Shown here: positions 1-9,608 of the stretch, in pieces
How positions within the stretch are numbered: position 1 is the first letter of the stretch
Layout of the letters: every line of letters starts with the position of its first letter
Origin: Candidatus Pelagibacter sp.
GTDB lineage: Bacteria; Pseudomonadota; Alphaproteobacteria; Pelagibacterales; Pelagibacteraceae
Length of the DNA: 24,679 nucleotides
Assembly (NCBI GenBank): GCA_028097945.1
Contig: JAOHFJ010000009.1
Location: 1-24,679, forward strand
Reading direction: 5' to 3'
The notes under the pieces: generated by a model
Seen by the model: only the letters and a program-made list of their open reading frames with translations
What the model was told of the DNA's origin: nothing
Databases searched by the model: none
Position numbers and translations under genes: made by a program

Positions 1-434
1 CTTTCAAATCTTAAAAAATCATTGAGTGAATTTATTTTATCTACTTTTATTAACTCTTTATGAACTGTAAAATTTTTTTTTTTCTTTAAAAATTTTTCAA
101 TAGTTTTTTTATCACATAAAATTTCTTGTAAAATAATAAAAAGATACTTATCTAAAATAATACCCCAATAATTCTTATCATATGATAATTTATGAATCTT
201 ATTTAGTTTAATAGTTAGTTCTTTTCTATACCTTAAAATTCTTTTTTTTAAAAATCTCTCGTCAGTTTTTTTATATTTTGCATCGTCTTTATAACTATTA
301 ATAAATTTAAGAATTTTTTGTGAATTATATTTTCCTTTATATAAATCATATGAAAATTCATTAAAAAAATATAAAATGTGATTTTTATTTATGGAGAATT
401 TATTGTCTCCGATAACTAACAAATTTTTTTTCAC
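1..434 (-). CDS. Putative LIC12162-like surface-polysaccharide transferase, N-terminal part (cut by window edge)
   Basis: An open minus-strand frame runs from a GTG at 432-434 to the window edge without a stop, about 144 residues, beginning MKKNLLVIGD. An in-frame TAA lies directly upstream of the GTG, so translation must start there or at a later TTG; no clear Shine-Dalgarno sequence is visible. The first strand (LLVIG), the lysine-rich middle, and the stretch with LNKIHKLSYDKNYWGIILDK followed by a hydrophobic LFIILQEIL resemble the N-terminal half of the LIC12162 family, putative transferases found in O-antigen and other surface-polysaccharide loci. That assignment rests on remembered family appearance, and no catalytic residue can be checked here. 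It starts 6 bases after the isomerase gene, so it is probably co-transcribed with it. The coding stretch contains an 11-base A run (T73-83 on +). It could instead be an unrelated island protein. Confidence 0.5.
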   Translation of the reverse strand, partial: MKKNLLVIGDNKFSINKNHILYFFNEFSYDLYKGKYNSQKILKFINSYKDDAKYKKTDERFLKKRILRYRKELTIKLNKIHKLSYDKNYWGIILDKYLFIILQEILCDKKTIEKFLKKKKNFTVHKELIKVDKINSLNDFLRFE

Positions 435-440
435 TTAAAT

Positions 441-1019
441 TTAATTTTTAATTCTTAATAAAAGATTTTCTACACTTTTAAAAATAAAGTGACCTAAAAA
501 AATATGACACTCTTGAATTCTGGCTGTATTTTTTTCGGGAACAATAAAATCAAAACTAGAAAGGCCTTTGGCTAGTCCTCCTTTGTTCCCTAATAGAGAA
601 ATGCTTTTTAAACCAAGTTTTTTTGCAGTTTTTAACACTTTAATAATGTTTTTTGAATTTCCAGACGTTGATAACGCTATTAATAAATCACCTTTTTTAT
701 GTAAAGCCTCAAGGTTTCTTGAGAATATATTTTCAAATCCAATATCGTTTCCACATGCAGTTAAAGTTGATGTATCCTGAGCTAAAGTTATTACAGGATA
801 GGGAGCTCTATTAACTTCTGGTCTCAATCTTATTAAAAATTCTGCTGCCAGATGTTGCGCATCAGCTGCTGATCCTCCGTTACCACAAATTAATATCTTA
901 TTCTTTTTTTTTAATGTGTTATAAATTAACTTAATTGCTTTATTAACTTCACTTTTAAAGTCTAACAATTTTAACTTAGATTGAATTGATTTTTGAATTT
1001 CTAGATCAAAATCTTTCAT
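441..1019 (-). CDS. gmhA: GmhA-type sedoheptulose-7-phosphate isomerase (SIS domain)
   Basis: A 192-residue SIS-domain protein of the phosphoheptose isomerase family, which converts sedoheptulose 7-phosphate to D-glycero-manno-heptose 7-phosphate in the cytosol. Family signatures are intact: GNGGSAADAQHLAAE (46-60), TLTACGNDIGFENIFSR (85-101), the phosphate-binding ALSTSGNS (115-122) and RIQECHIFLGH (167-177). The expected zinc ligands are present as His56, Glu60, Gln169 and His177, so the protein should be active, and its length is normal for the family. Its ATG overlaps the stop of the NeuB-type gene (ATGA), indicating translational coupling. None of the other heptose genes (HldE, GmhB, HldD) is in the window, so either the product feeds a heptose pathway encoded further left or the enzyme acts on a related phosphosugar for the surface glycan. 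Confidence 0.9.
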   Translation of the reverse strand: MKDFDLEIQKSIQSKLKLLDFKSEVNKAIKLIYNTLKKKNKILICGNGGSAADAQHLAAEFLIRLRPEVNRAPYPVITLAQDTSTLTACGNDIGFENIFSRNLEALHKKGDLLIALSTSGNSKNIIKVLKTAKKLGLKSISLLGNKGGLAKGLSSFDFIVPEKNTARIQECHIFLGHFIFKSVENLLLRIKN

Positions 1020-1864
1020 TTTAAATGTTTTCTTAATTTTTCTGCTACCGGTTTTTCAATTTCCAACATAGTTTTGTTTTCTTTATGTGCTACTGCTTTT
1101 TCTATAGTCCTAACTCCTGCTACTAGATCTTTCAAAGCTTTTGGTGTGATTGAAGCTGCTTGATCGCTTCCATACATTGTTCTATCAAGTGTAAAATGTC
1201 TTTCTAAAGAAGTAATTCCTAAAGCGGAAGCTGCAAAAGAAATAGCGTATCCTCCTTTTTCATGACCGCTATAACCCACATCGCATTTAAATTTTTCTTT
1301 TAAGTAGTTAATAAGTCCCAGATCTGCGTTTTCGTCATTAAATGGATAAGCTGATACGCAATGCATTAACTCAAATGAACAGTCATTTTTTTTGAAAATT
1401 TCAACAGCCTCTTCGATGTTTTTTAAGTCACACATTCCTGTGCTTATAAATGTATGTTTTTTTTCTTTTGCAACTTCAGATAAAAAAGTTTTATCGACTA
1501 TCATTGCTGATGCGATTTTATTAAATTTTAAATCAAAACTTTGTAAAAACTTTAAGCTGTTAGTATCCCATGCTGATGCAAACCAAATAATATCGTTTTT
1601 TTTACAATATTTATCGATCTCTTCATAATCTTGCATTGAAAATTCTAAACCAAATTTTTGATCTCTTTGAGTATCTCCCCATGGACTCTCTCTTTTTTTA
1701 TCTAAATCATCTTTAGAATAAACTAAATCTATATCTCGTTTCTGAAATTTTACAGCGTCTACTCCACATTTTTTTGCTTCAAGAATCATTTTTTTTGCTA
1801 AGTCTAGATCACCATTATGATTTATGCCGATTTCAGCTATGATAAAAATTTTTGAGTTATGCAT
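1016..1864 (-). CDS. neuB: NeuB-family nonulosonate synthase, short form without SAF domain
   Basis: A 282-residue TIM-barrel synthase of the N-acetylneuraminate synthase family, which condenses phosphoenolpyruvate with an amino-hexose to form a nine-carbon nonulosonic acid. Signatures: AEIGINHNGD (10-19), VKFQ (38-41), STGM (141-144), HCVSAYP (168-174), GYSGHE (197-202) and ERHFTLDR (221-228). Classical NeuB, LegI and PseI proteins are about 340-350 residues and end in an antifreeze-like SAF domain that helps form the active site of the partner subunit; here the chain stops after a lysine/glutamate-rich helix (264-282). No frameshifted SAF remnant is possible, because the next gene overlaps the stop. 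Shorter NeuB-like proteins of this size exist in other island loci, so this is probably a real subfamily. Its exact sugar (neuraminic, legionaminic, pseudaminic or another) cannot be told from the sequence. It starts next to the methyltransferase stop. Confidence 0.88.
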   Translation of the reverse strand: MHNSKIFIIAEIGINHNGDLDLAKKMILEAKKCGVDAVKFQKRDIDLVYSKDDLDKKRESPWGDTQRDQKFGLEFSMQDYEEIDKYCKKNDIIWFASAWDTNSLKFLQSFDLKFNKIASAMIVDKTFLSEVAKEKKHTFISTGMCDLKNIEEAVEIFKKNDCSFELMHCVSAYPFNDENADLGLINYLKEKFKCDVGYSGHEKGGYAISFAASALGITSLERHFTLDRTMYGSDQAASITPKALKDLVAGVRTIEKAVAHKENKTMLEIEKPVAEKLRKHLK

Positions 1865-2871
1865 TATTTTTTAAATGTTATTCGGTAATGATTGCTTAAA
1901 CCTTGTTTGTCTAGTACTGGCTGTAATAAATCACATAGTTCTTTTAATTTTTTAGAATATCTAAATTTATCTTCGTATTCTTTCAATAGCATATAATCCA
2001 TTAAGTCCCAACCGAATGTTTCCACACTATATACTTTAAATTTGGATTTTTTTGCTAAATGATTAATTGATTTTTTATCAAAAAAACTTAAATGCTCAAA
2101 AGGCAATATTCCATTTTGTTTGGACCCCATTAATGCATAAGCGAAAGAGTGAATATTTGGAGTGTACATTACACAATATCCGCCTGGTTTTAATTTTTCT
2201 CTAATTACTTTTAGATAGTTTATGGGATTTTTCAGATGTTCAAGCACATCAAAAAGTGTAATTAAATTATAATTATTATTAATTTCTTCCCTAAGTTTAT
2301 TTGAAGACACATTTAACTTAAGTTCTTTTTTACAAAATTCTGCAATATTTTTTGATGGTTCCAATCCTTTGACATTAACTTTTTTTGATTTTAGAAAACT
2401 TACAAAATACCCCATTCCACAGCCAAGATCCAAAACTTTACTTTTTCTTCCTAAATTTAATCTTTTAATGCAATAATTAAATCTTTCTAAACCAAAATTT
2501 TTTTTTCTATAATCATAATTTTTGTAAATATCTAAAAAGGTTTTCTTGGTGTAATTTTTATTATTATAAACAGACTTAATAAACTTTGATTCATCTTTAT
2601 GAAATAAATTTGCTGAAACAGTGCTACAAGATTTACATTGAATTAATTTATATTTTTCTTTCCATGATAAAAAAATATCACCTTTGCTTGCAGAACATAA
2701 ATTACATTGAAATTGTTTTTTATTTTTTATTCTGTGTCTCTCATTTTTGTATATTTTTTTTCTATAATTAAAAATATTTTTAAAAAAATTTTTTCCTCTC
2801 AGTTTATGAGCATCTATATTAAAAATTTTTAATTTATTTAATTTTATAAATTTATCTTTATATTCATTCAT
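1864..2871 (-). CDS. Zinc-ribbon class I SAM-dependent methyltransferase
   Basis: A 335-residue two-part protein. Residues 54-90 form a small metal-binding ribbon with CxxC pairs at Cys56/Cys59 and Cys79/Cys82; residues 135-265 form a class I S-adenosylmethionine fold with motif I VLDLGCGMGYF (146-156), the acidic FDVLEHL (207-213) and KPGGYCVMYTPN (228-239). This layout is common among methyltransferases of sugar or polysaccharide loci, where they methylate an activated sugar or a glycan residue. The EHL motif followed by PxGG is typical of the Methyltransf_11/13/23 type. Its ATG overlaps the TGA of the NeuA gene (ATGA), and it sits between the activating and synthesising genes for a nonulosonate. 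A methylated nonulosonate is therefore a reasonable guess, but the acceptor is unknown. The N-terminal 50 residues are highly basic. Confidence 0.8.
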   Translation of the reverse strand: MNEYKDKFIKLNKLKIFNIDAHKLRGKNFFKNIFNYRKKIYKNERHRIKNKKQFQCNLCSASKGDIFLSWKEKYKLIQCKSCSTVSANLFHKDESKFIKSVYNNKNYTKKTFLDIYKNYDYRKKNFGLERFNYCIKRLNLGRKSKVLDLGCGMGYFVSFLKSKKVNVKGLEPSKNIAEFCKKELKLNVSSNKLREEINNNYNLITLFDVLEHLKNPINYLKVIREKLKPGGYCVMYTPNIHSFAYALMGSKQNGILPFEHLSFFDKKSINHLAKKSKFKVYSVETFGWDLMDYMLLKEYEDKFRYSKKLKELCDLLQPVLDKQGLSNHYRITFKK

Positions 2872-3548
2872 TTGCTTTTATCCTTAAATAATAAGTTCAA
2901 TATGTTAATATCAATTTTATCATCTATCTGAAAGCTATTGGTCTTTTTCATTTGATAAACCCCAATTTTTCCAAATAATCTGTTTTTGACTTTCAAAAAC
3001 TTATTTTTATTAAAAATATAAAATGAGCCATTTTCTAAATAGGTGGTAGGCAAATCTTGTCTTCTGGGTCTTTTTAAGTAATTATAGTTAGGAATTAATT
3101 TACTCCCCTTTTTTTTCCAAACAAATCTATCCAGAATTTCCGTTGAAGAAAAAAGGCTATCAAGGTTGTCTTTTTTATATATTTTTATTGCATTATCTAA
3201 ATCGTCATAATCTCGTTTTGGAGAAGTGGGCTGAAGACCAACTATATTTTCAAAATTTATTTTATCCTTTAAAAAATTCACTGCATGTAGCCACGATTTT
3301 TCTGATGAAGTATTATCTTTTGCATATTTTTTTGGTCGTAAAATAATTTTAGCACCAATTTTTTTTGAATAATTTAGAATTCTAATATTGTCTGAGCTAA
3401 CCCAAGTTGAGTGAATTTTTTTGGAATTTAAACAACTTTTTATTGACCAATATATTAATGGTTTACCATTGATCTTGGTTAAATTTTTCATTTTTATACC
3501 TTTTGATCCTCCTCTTGCTAAAATGATAGCGATAAAATTTTTTTTCAT
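2868..3548 (-). CDS. neuA: NeuA-type CMP-nonulosonate (acylneuraminate) cytidylyltransferase
   Basis: A 226-residue nucleotidyltransferase that couples CTP to a nonulosonic acid (sialic, legionaminic or pseudaminic type) to give the CMP-sugar donor used by glycosyltransferases. Visible signatures: IAIILARGGSKGIKMKN near the N-terminus (the CTP-binding loop), KPLIYWSI, a VSSDN stretch, LQPTSPKR, and ENGSFYIF in the C-terminal half, followed by a late acidic IDDKID motif. An ATG exists 14 codons upstream at 3590, but the start at 3546-3548 is preferred: it is followed at once by the conserved MKKNFIAIILARGG and preceded 10 bases upstream by GGAG (3559-3562). The upstream extension would cover a hairpin and lacks family similarity. 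The gap to the NusG-like gene is 63 bases, the widest inside this operon. Confidence 0.88.
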   Translation of the reverse strand: MKKNFIAIILARGGSKGIKMKNLTKINGKPLIYWSIKSCLNSKKIHSTWVSSDNIRILNYSKKIGAKIILRPKKYAKDNTSSEKSWLHAVNFLKDKINFENIVGLQPTSPKRDYDDLDNAIKIYKKDNLDSLFSSTEILDRFVWKKKGSKLIPNYNYLKRPRRQDLPTTYLENGSFYIFNKNKFLKVKNRLFGKIGVYQMKKTNSFQIDDKIDINILNLLFKDKSK

Positions 3549-3558
3549 TTTTTCAAAG

Positions 3559-3562
3559 CTCC
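3559..3562 (-). promoter_or_regulatory. Shine-Dalgarno sequence that fixes the neuA start
   Basis: On the minus strand GGAG lies 10 bases before the ATG at 3548. It is one of few clear ribosome-binding sites in the window and supports the internal start over the upstream ATG at 3590. Confidence 0.6.
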
Positions 3563-3571
3563 GCACTTTAC

Positions 3572-3595
3572 AAATTTTGGTTTGTAGCAAAATTT
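3572..3595 (-). other. Hairpin between the NusG-like gene and neuA
   Basis: AAATTTTG (3572-3579) and CAAAATTT (3588-3595) form a perfect 8-bp A/T-rich stem with an 8-base loop, in the only long gap inside the polysaccharide operon. No U-run follows, so it is not an intrinsic terminator. It could be a pause or processing element, or chance in AT-rich DNA. Confidence 0.35.
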
Positions 3596-3611
3596 TATAT
3601 ACATTTTCTTA

Positions 3612-4106
3612 TCAAATAGGTTGATAGAAATATTCTTTACTGTCTTCTACAAATGCAACTTTATTTGAAACTTTAATCTTAATTTTATTTTTTTGTTTTT
3701 CTATAATCTCAAAAAACATATTGGCAAATGGTCCATTAAGAAATTTTCCCTTTCTAAAATCATAATTTCTTAAGAAAGAGTTTTTTAAATAACCCTTTTC
3801 ATTTTCAGATTTTTTACAATTGTCTATAAAATTATTAATTTCGTCCTGCGCGATTTCATATCCTGGGAGAAAAAAATCCAAACCAGGTATAAACTTAAAT
3901 TTAGAAATGTATTCTTTATCAGCGAATTTCTGATGATAACAAAATATATATTTGTTTAAAAGTTGAGACTCATAATCTACTATTTTATTGAATTTTTTCT
4001 TCTTTATTATAATTAAAGGATTATAAAACTTTACATCATTGTTTTTATTCAAAAAATTTTTTGTAAATATTTTAAAATTGTTGTTTAATTTAGCTACTAT
4101 CCACAT
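3612..4106 (-). CDS. NusG/RfaH-like specialised transcription antitermination factor
   Basis: A 164-residue divergent NusG paralogue. The N-terminus MWIVAKLNNNFKIFTKNFL followed by VKFYNPLI matches the opening strand-helix-strand of the NGN domain (family pattern: W-Y-V/I-V, then tandem basic residues, then E/K-x-Y-x-P). FIPGLDFFLPGY lies at 72-83, where NGN domains carry their surface-loop segment. The C-terminal part, RKGKFLNGPFANMFFEIIE (118-136), is the KOW motif, with the characteristic G-PFA followed by a beta-hairpin. Housekeeping NusG is about 175-180 residues and much better conserved, so this is the operon-specific type (RfaH, UpxY or TaA-like) that rides RNA polymerase and suppresses early termination in long polysaccharide operons. 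It starts 2 bases after the regulator stop and lies upstream of all the sugar genes, the usual place for such factors. Confidence 0.8.
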   Translation of the reverse strand: MWIVAKLNNNFKIFTKNFLNKNNDVKFYNPLIIIKKKKFNKIVDYESQLLNKYIFCYHQKFADKEYISKFKFIPGLDFFLPGYEIAQDEINNFIDNCKKSENEKGYLKNSFLRNYDFRKGKFLNGPFANMFFEIIEKQKNKIKIKVSNKVAFVEDSKEYFYQPI

Positions 4107-4108
4107 TT

Positions 4109-4426
4109 TTAGTCTTTATTTTGTACAATTTCTTTTTTTAAATCTTCATATTCTTTAATTTTTCTTTTCATAAAATCTATTGTTAATTTAGTTCGTATTG
4201 CAATTCCTTTAGGAGTAAGTATGTATTGAATATAATTAATTTTATTTTTTCGTTTTGCAAAATTATTAATTTTTACAAGCCCCTTAGCTTTAAGTGATTT
4301 TAAGCAGTAATTAAGTTTACCCAAACTAAAGCCAAGTTCCTCGGCCATTTTTCTTTGAGACTTATCAGGATTTTTGTATATTTTTCTTAGAACTTCAAAA
4401 TTATCTTGTATTTTAATTTTTTTCAT
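4109..4426 (-). CDS. EPS-associated MarR-family transcriptional regulator
   Basis: A 105-residue winged-helix protein of the MarR EPS-associated subfamily (I recall TIGR04176). Visible: the helix-turn-helix core SQRKMAEELGFSLGKLNYCL (23-42), KGLVKINNF (48-56), the wing with NKINYIQYILTPKGI (61-75), and a long basic C-terminal helix (76-101) likely to dimerise. The SLGKxNYCLKSL and LTPKGI segments are characteristic. Members sit at the head of exopolysaccharide loci. The ATG at 4424-4426 touches the first of two palindromes and has no Shine-Dalgarno sequence, so the palindromes are probably its own operators and translation starts on a very short leader. It is followed after 2 bases by the NusG-like gene. 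The pair forms a control module for the operon; whether it represses or activates cannot be read from sequence. Confidence 0.88.
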   Translation of the reverse strand: MKKIKIQDNFEVLRKIYKNPDKSQRKMAEELGFSLGKLNYCLKSLKAKGLVKINNFAKRKNKINYIQYILTPKGIAIRTKLTIDFMKRKIKEYEDLKKEIVQNKD

Positions 4427-4445
4427 TGTTCAATAATTGAACAAT
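4425..4445. promoter_or_regulatory. Perfect 21-bp palindrome, candidate operator O1
   Basis: ATTGTTCAAT, a central A, then ATTGAACAAT: a perfect 10-1-10 inverted repeat. It overlaps the last two bases of the regulator start codon (ATG on minus at 4426-4424). Its size and symmetry fit a dimeric winged-helix repressor site, and bound protein would block both elongation and initiation of translation. Confidence 0.7.
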
Positions 4446-4447
4446 AT

Positions 4448-4468
4448 ATTGTTCAATAGTTGAACAGT
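4448..4468. promoter_or_regulatory. Second, imperfect palindrome, candidate operator O2
   Basis: ATTGTTCAAT, A, GTTGAACAGT: the same site as O1 with two changed bases in one arm. The centres of O1 and O2 (4435 and 4458) are 23 bp apart, roughly two helical turns, so two dimers could bind one DNA face. Confidence 0.65.
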
Positions 4469-4479
4469 AAAGAAATAAA

Positions 4480-4490
4480 ATGATATAATA
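4480..4490 (-). promoter_or_regulatory. Candidate -10 region of the polysaccharide operon
   Basis: On the minus strand TATTATATCAT gives two overlapping -10-like hexamers (TATTAT, TATCAT) about 12-20 bases upstream of O2. No convincing -35 is present; TTGAAT lies too close. Start of transcription would fall near 4472-4478, placing both palindromes in the untranslated leader. Weak but well placed: a terminator lies upstream and the first gene downstream. Confidence 0.4.
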
Positions 4491-4502
4491 TGCTTTAAAT
4501 TC

Positions 4503-4532
4503 AAAAAACTACCAGATCTGGTATTTTTTTTT
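4503..4532. terminator. Second hairpin with T-runs on both sides (bidirectional terminator candidate)
   Basis: The palindrome TACCAGATCTGGTA (4510-4523) is flanked by A6 (4503-4508) and T9 (4524-4532), so either strand reads a stem followed by a U-run. On the minus strand it follows the main rRNA terminator and would catch read-through before the polysaccharide promoter. The stem is short (5 bp with a 4-base loop). Confidence 0.5.
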
Positions 4533-4539
4533 CAAATGC

Positions 4540-4572
4540 AAAAAAAAAGCCTGCATTAATGCAGGCTTTTTT
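4540..4572 (-). terminator. Intrinsic terminator of the rRNA operon
   Basis: A perfect 18-base palindrome GCCTGCATTAATGCAGGC (4549-4566) is followed on the minus strand by nine T residues and preceded by A residues that lengthen the stem. It is the strongest intrinsic terminator in the window and lies about 50 bases after the 23S 3' end, so the rRNA transcript ends here without a 5S gene. Confidence 0.85.
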
Positions 4573-4622
4573 AAATGATTATCAATTTTATTTAATTTTT
4601 TAAAAATTTTTTTCAGTGCATA

Positions 4623-7371
<2,749 letters not shown>

Positions 7372-7413
7372 TATGCACAGAAAATAATTTTCTGTATAAA
7401 TTAAATTTTTAAT

Positions 7414-7439
7414 TAAATATTCATCTATTCGAATATTTA
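7414..7439 (-). repeat. Spacer hairpin 1 (loop ATCTATTC)
   Basis: TAAATATTC and GAATATTTA form a perfect 9-bp stem around the 8-base loop ATCTATTC. It is the hairpin closest to 23S in the tRNA-Ala/23S spacer. Confidence 0.7.
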
Positions 7440-7441
7440 TT

Positions 7442-7465
7442 GATTGTTCATCTATTCGAACAATC
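7442..7465 (-). repeat. Spacer hairpin 2 (same loop, different stem)
   Basis: GATTGTTC and GAACAATC form an 8-bp stem around the same loop, ATCTATTC, as hairpin 1. The two share the 14-mer TTCATCTATTCGAA, while the outer stem bases differ in a compensated way. Confidence 0.7.
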
Positions 7466-7479
7466 GGATATAGATATTG

Positions 7480-7510
7480 TTTGATTGTTCATACTGTTTG
7501 AACAATCAAA
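7480..7510 (-). repeat. Spacer hairpin 3 (12-bp stem)
   Basis: TTTGATTGTTCA and TGAACAATCAAA form a perfect 12-bp stem with the 7-base loop TACTGTT. Its GATTGTTC/GAACAATC core repeats the stem of hairpin 2. No U-run follows on the minus strand, so it should not terminate rRNA synthesis. Confidence 0.75.
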
Positions 7511-7524
7511 ATTGATATTTATTA

Positions 7525-7545
7525 TTTACAATTTAAAAAAACTAA
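7525..7545 (-). promoter_or_regulatory. Spacer boxA-like antitermination element
   Basis: On the minus strand TTAGTTTTTTTAAATTGTAA lies 12 bases after tRNA-Ala and repeats the 16S-leader element at 9408-9428 with one difference over 21 bases. Its position and GYTTTTTTAAATT core match rRNA boxA elements (NusB/NusE binding) that occur once before 16S and once before 23S. Confidence 0.65.
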
Positions 7546-7557
7546 AAGTGTTGTAAT

Positions 7558-7633
7558 TGGTGGAGGATAGCGGGATCGAACCGCTGACCTCCTGAATGCA
7601 AATCAGGCGCTCTCCCAGCTGAGCTAATCCCCC
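7558..7633 (-). tRNA. tRNA-Ala (anticodon TGC), CCA encoded
   Basis: Cloverleaf on the minus strand: acceptor GGGGGAT pairs with ATCCTCC and has the G3-U70 wobble that is the alanine identity signal; D-stem GCTC/GAGC; anticodon loop TTTGCAT; T-arm with GGTTCGATCC. The discriminator A and CCA are encoded. It stands between tRNA-Ile and 23S, the usual bacterial spacer order. Confidence 0.97.
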
Positions 7634-7641
7634 ATGAAAAA

Positions 7642-7718
<77 letters not shown>

Positions 7719-7746
7719 CTAAGCATTTATGAGACACTTTAATTAG

Positions 7747-7781
7747 TAAGAAGAGAAATGAGGACGGCCACATTAACTTTA
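7747..7781 (-). other. 16S processing stem, 3' (trailer) arm
   Basis: The RNA from this segment pairs with the 16S leader at 9371-9403. Reading outward, 11 consecutive pairs (TAAGAAGAGAA side) and a GGACGGC block match, with a few G-U wobbles and mismatches, giving a stem of roughly 30 bp around 16S as expected for RNase III processing. Confidence 0.8.
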
Positions 7782-7818
7782 TTTTTTGAGACCAAAAGAA
7801 ATATTTTGGTCTTCCTTA

Positions 7819-9293
<1,475 letters not shown>

Positions 9294-9370
9294 AATAACG
9301 GCGCACACTAGCTTTATAATTTTGAAATTAATCAAAACTATTTTTCGTTAAAGCGTGTACGACAATTTCT

Positions 9371-9403
9371 TTATTAACCTAGCCGTCCACACTTCTCTTC
9401 TTA
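9371..9403 (-). other. 16S processing stem, 5' (leader) arm
   Basis: Complementary to the trailer at 7747-7781, with two short complementary blocks separated by wobbles and single mismatches. It marks the precursor stem that brackets 16S. Confidence 0.8.
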
Positions 9404-9407
9404 AAAA

Positions 9408-9428
9408 TTTACAATTTAAAAAAGCTAA
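9408..9428 (-). promoter_or_regulatory. Leader boxA-like antitermination element
   Basis: On the minus strand TTAGCTTTTTTAAATTGTAA contains GCTTTTTTAAATT, comparable to the E. coli boxA GCTCTTTAACA. It is copied before 23S at 7525-7545. A hairpin stands directly upstream, giving the boxB-boxA order of rRNA leaders. Confidence 0.65.
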
Positions 9429-9448
9429 GATTTTGAAGTTCAAAATCT
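9428..9448 (-). other. Perfect leader palindrome, boxB-like hairpin
   Basis: AGATTTTGAA, one central base, then TTCAAAATCT: a 10-1-10 inverted repeat immediately upstream of boxA in the rRNA leader. Flanking GCTA/TAGC (9424-9427, 9458-9461) could extend it. It most likely folds in the RNA as the antitermination hairpin, though a DNA site is not excluded. Confidence 0.55.
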
Positions 9449-9497
9449 GCACACCCCTAGCTACGTTAAAATATTAATTTCGTAGAGGTGAGCGCTG

Positions 9498-9525
9498 GTT
9501 TTATTACAATTTAGTTGTAAGTCAA
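9498..9525 (-). promoter_or_regulatory. Candidate rRNA operon promoter
   Basis: On the minus strand a strong -35 TTGACT (9520-9525) is followed after 16 bases by TAAAAC (9498-9503), a 4-of-6 match to the -10 consensus; TAATAA is an alternative at shorter spacing. An AT-rich stretch upstream (9541-9570) could act as an UP element. Start of transcription would be near 9491-9494. Confidence 0.6.
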
Positions 9526-9581
9526 GGCCGTTTATTGCCCAAAATATTCAATAAAATAAGGCTTTTTTTAACCTTCTAGCG

Positions 9582-9608
9582 TTGCATTGATCATCTTATT
9601 TTTATAAA
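9582..9608 (+). promoter_or_regulatory. Possible promoter of the M23 peptidase gene
   Basis: TTGCAT (9582-9587) and TATAAA (9603-9608) are 15 bases apart, slightly short of ideal. They lie about 40 bases before the chosen start and back to back with the rRNA promoter. Low certainty. Confidence 0.3.

Larger units (their letters stand above)
9294..9497 (-). other. 16S leader region (no protein gene)
   Basis: This transcribed leader holds, in order of transcription: an imperfect stem near the start (CACC-CTACG at about 9481-9490 with 9452-9465), a perfect 21-base palindrome (9428-9448), a boxA-like element (9408-9428), the 5' arm of the 16S processing stem (9371-9403) and a small stem (TTTTGA/TCAAAA, 9320-9337) just before 16S. 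No convincing coding frame is present. Confidence 0.7.

Noticed and set aside
568..780. Plus-strand frame of 70 codons inside the isomerase gene, and similar ones antisense to other genes
   Set aside because: They mirror strongly recognisable minus-strand genes and show no family features of their own.
3549..3590. Upstream ATG extending the NeuA-type protein by 14 residues
   Set aside because: No ribosome-binding site, overlaps a hairpin, and the family N-terminus begins at the internal ATG, which has GGAG upstream.
4468..4620. Search for a 5S rRNA gene downstream of 23S
   Set aside because: The stretch is A/T-rich, is filled by two terminator-like hairpins and a candidate promoter, and has no 5S-like sequence.
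7414..7510. Three similar hairpins considered as a CRISPR-like or insertion-element repeat array
   Set aside because: Repeats are only 24-31 bases, directly adjacent, with no unique spacers and no cas genes; they are RNA hairpins in the rRNA spacer.
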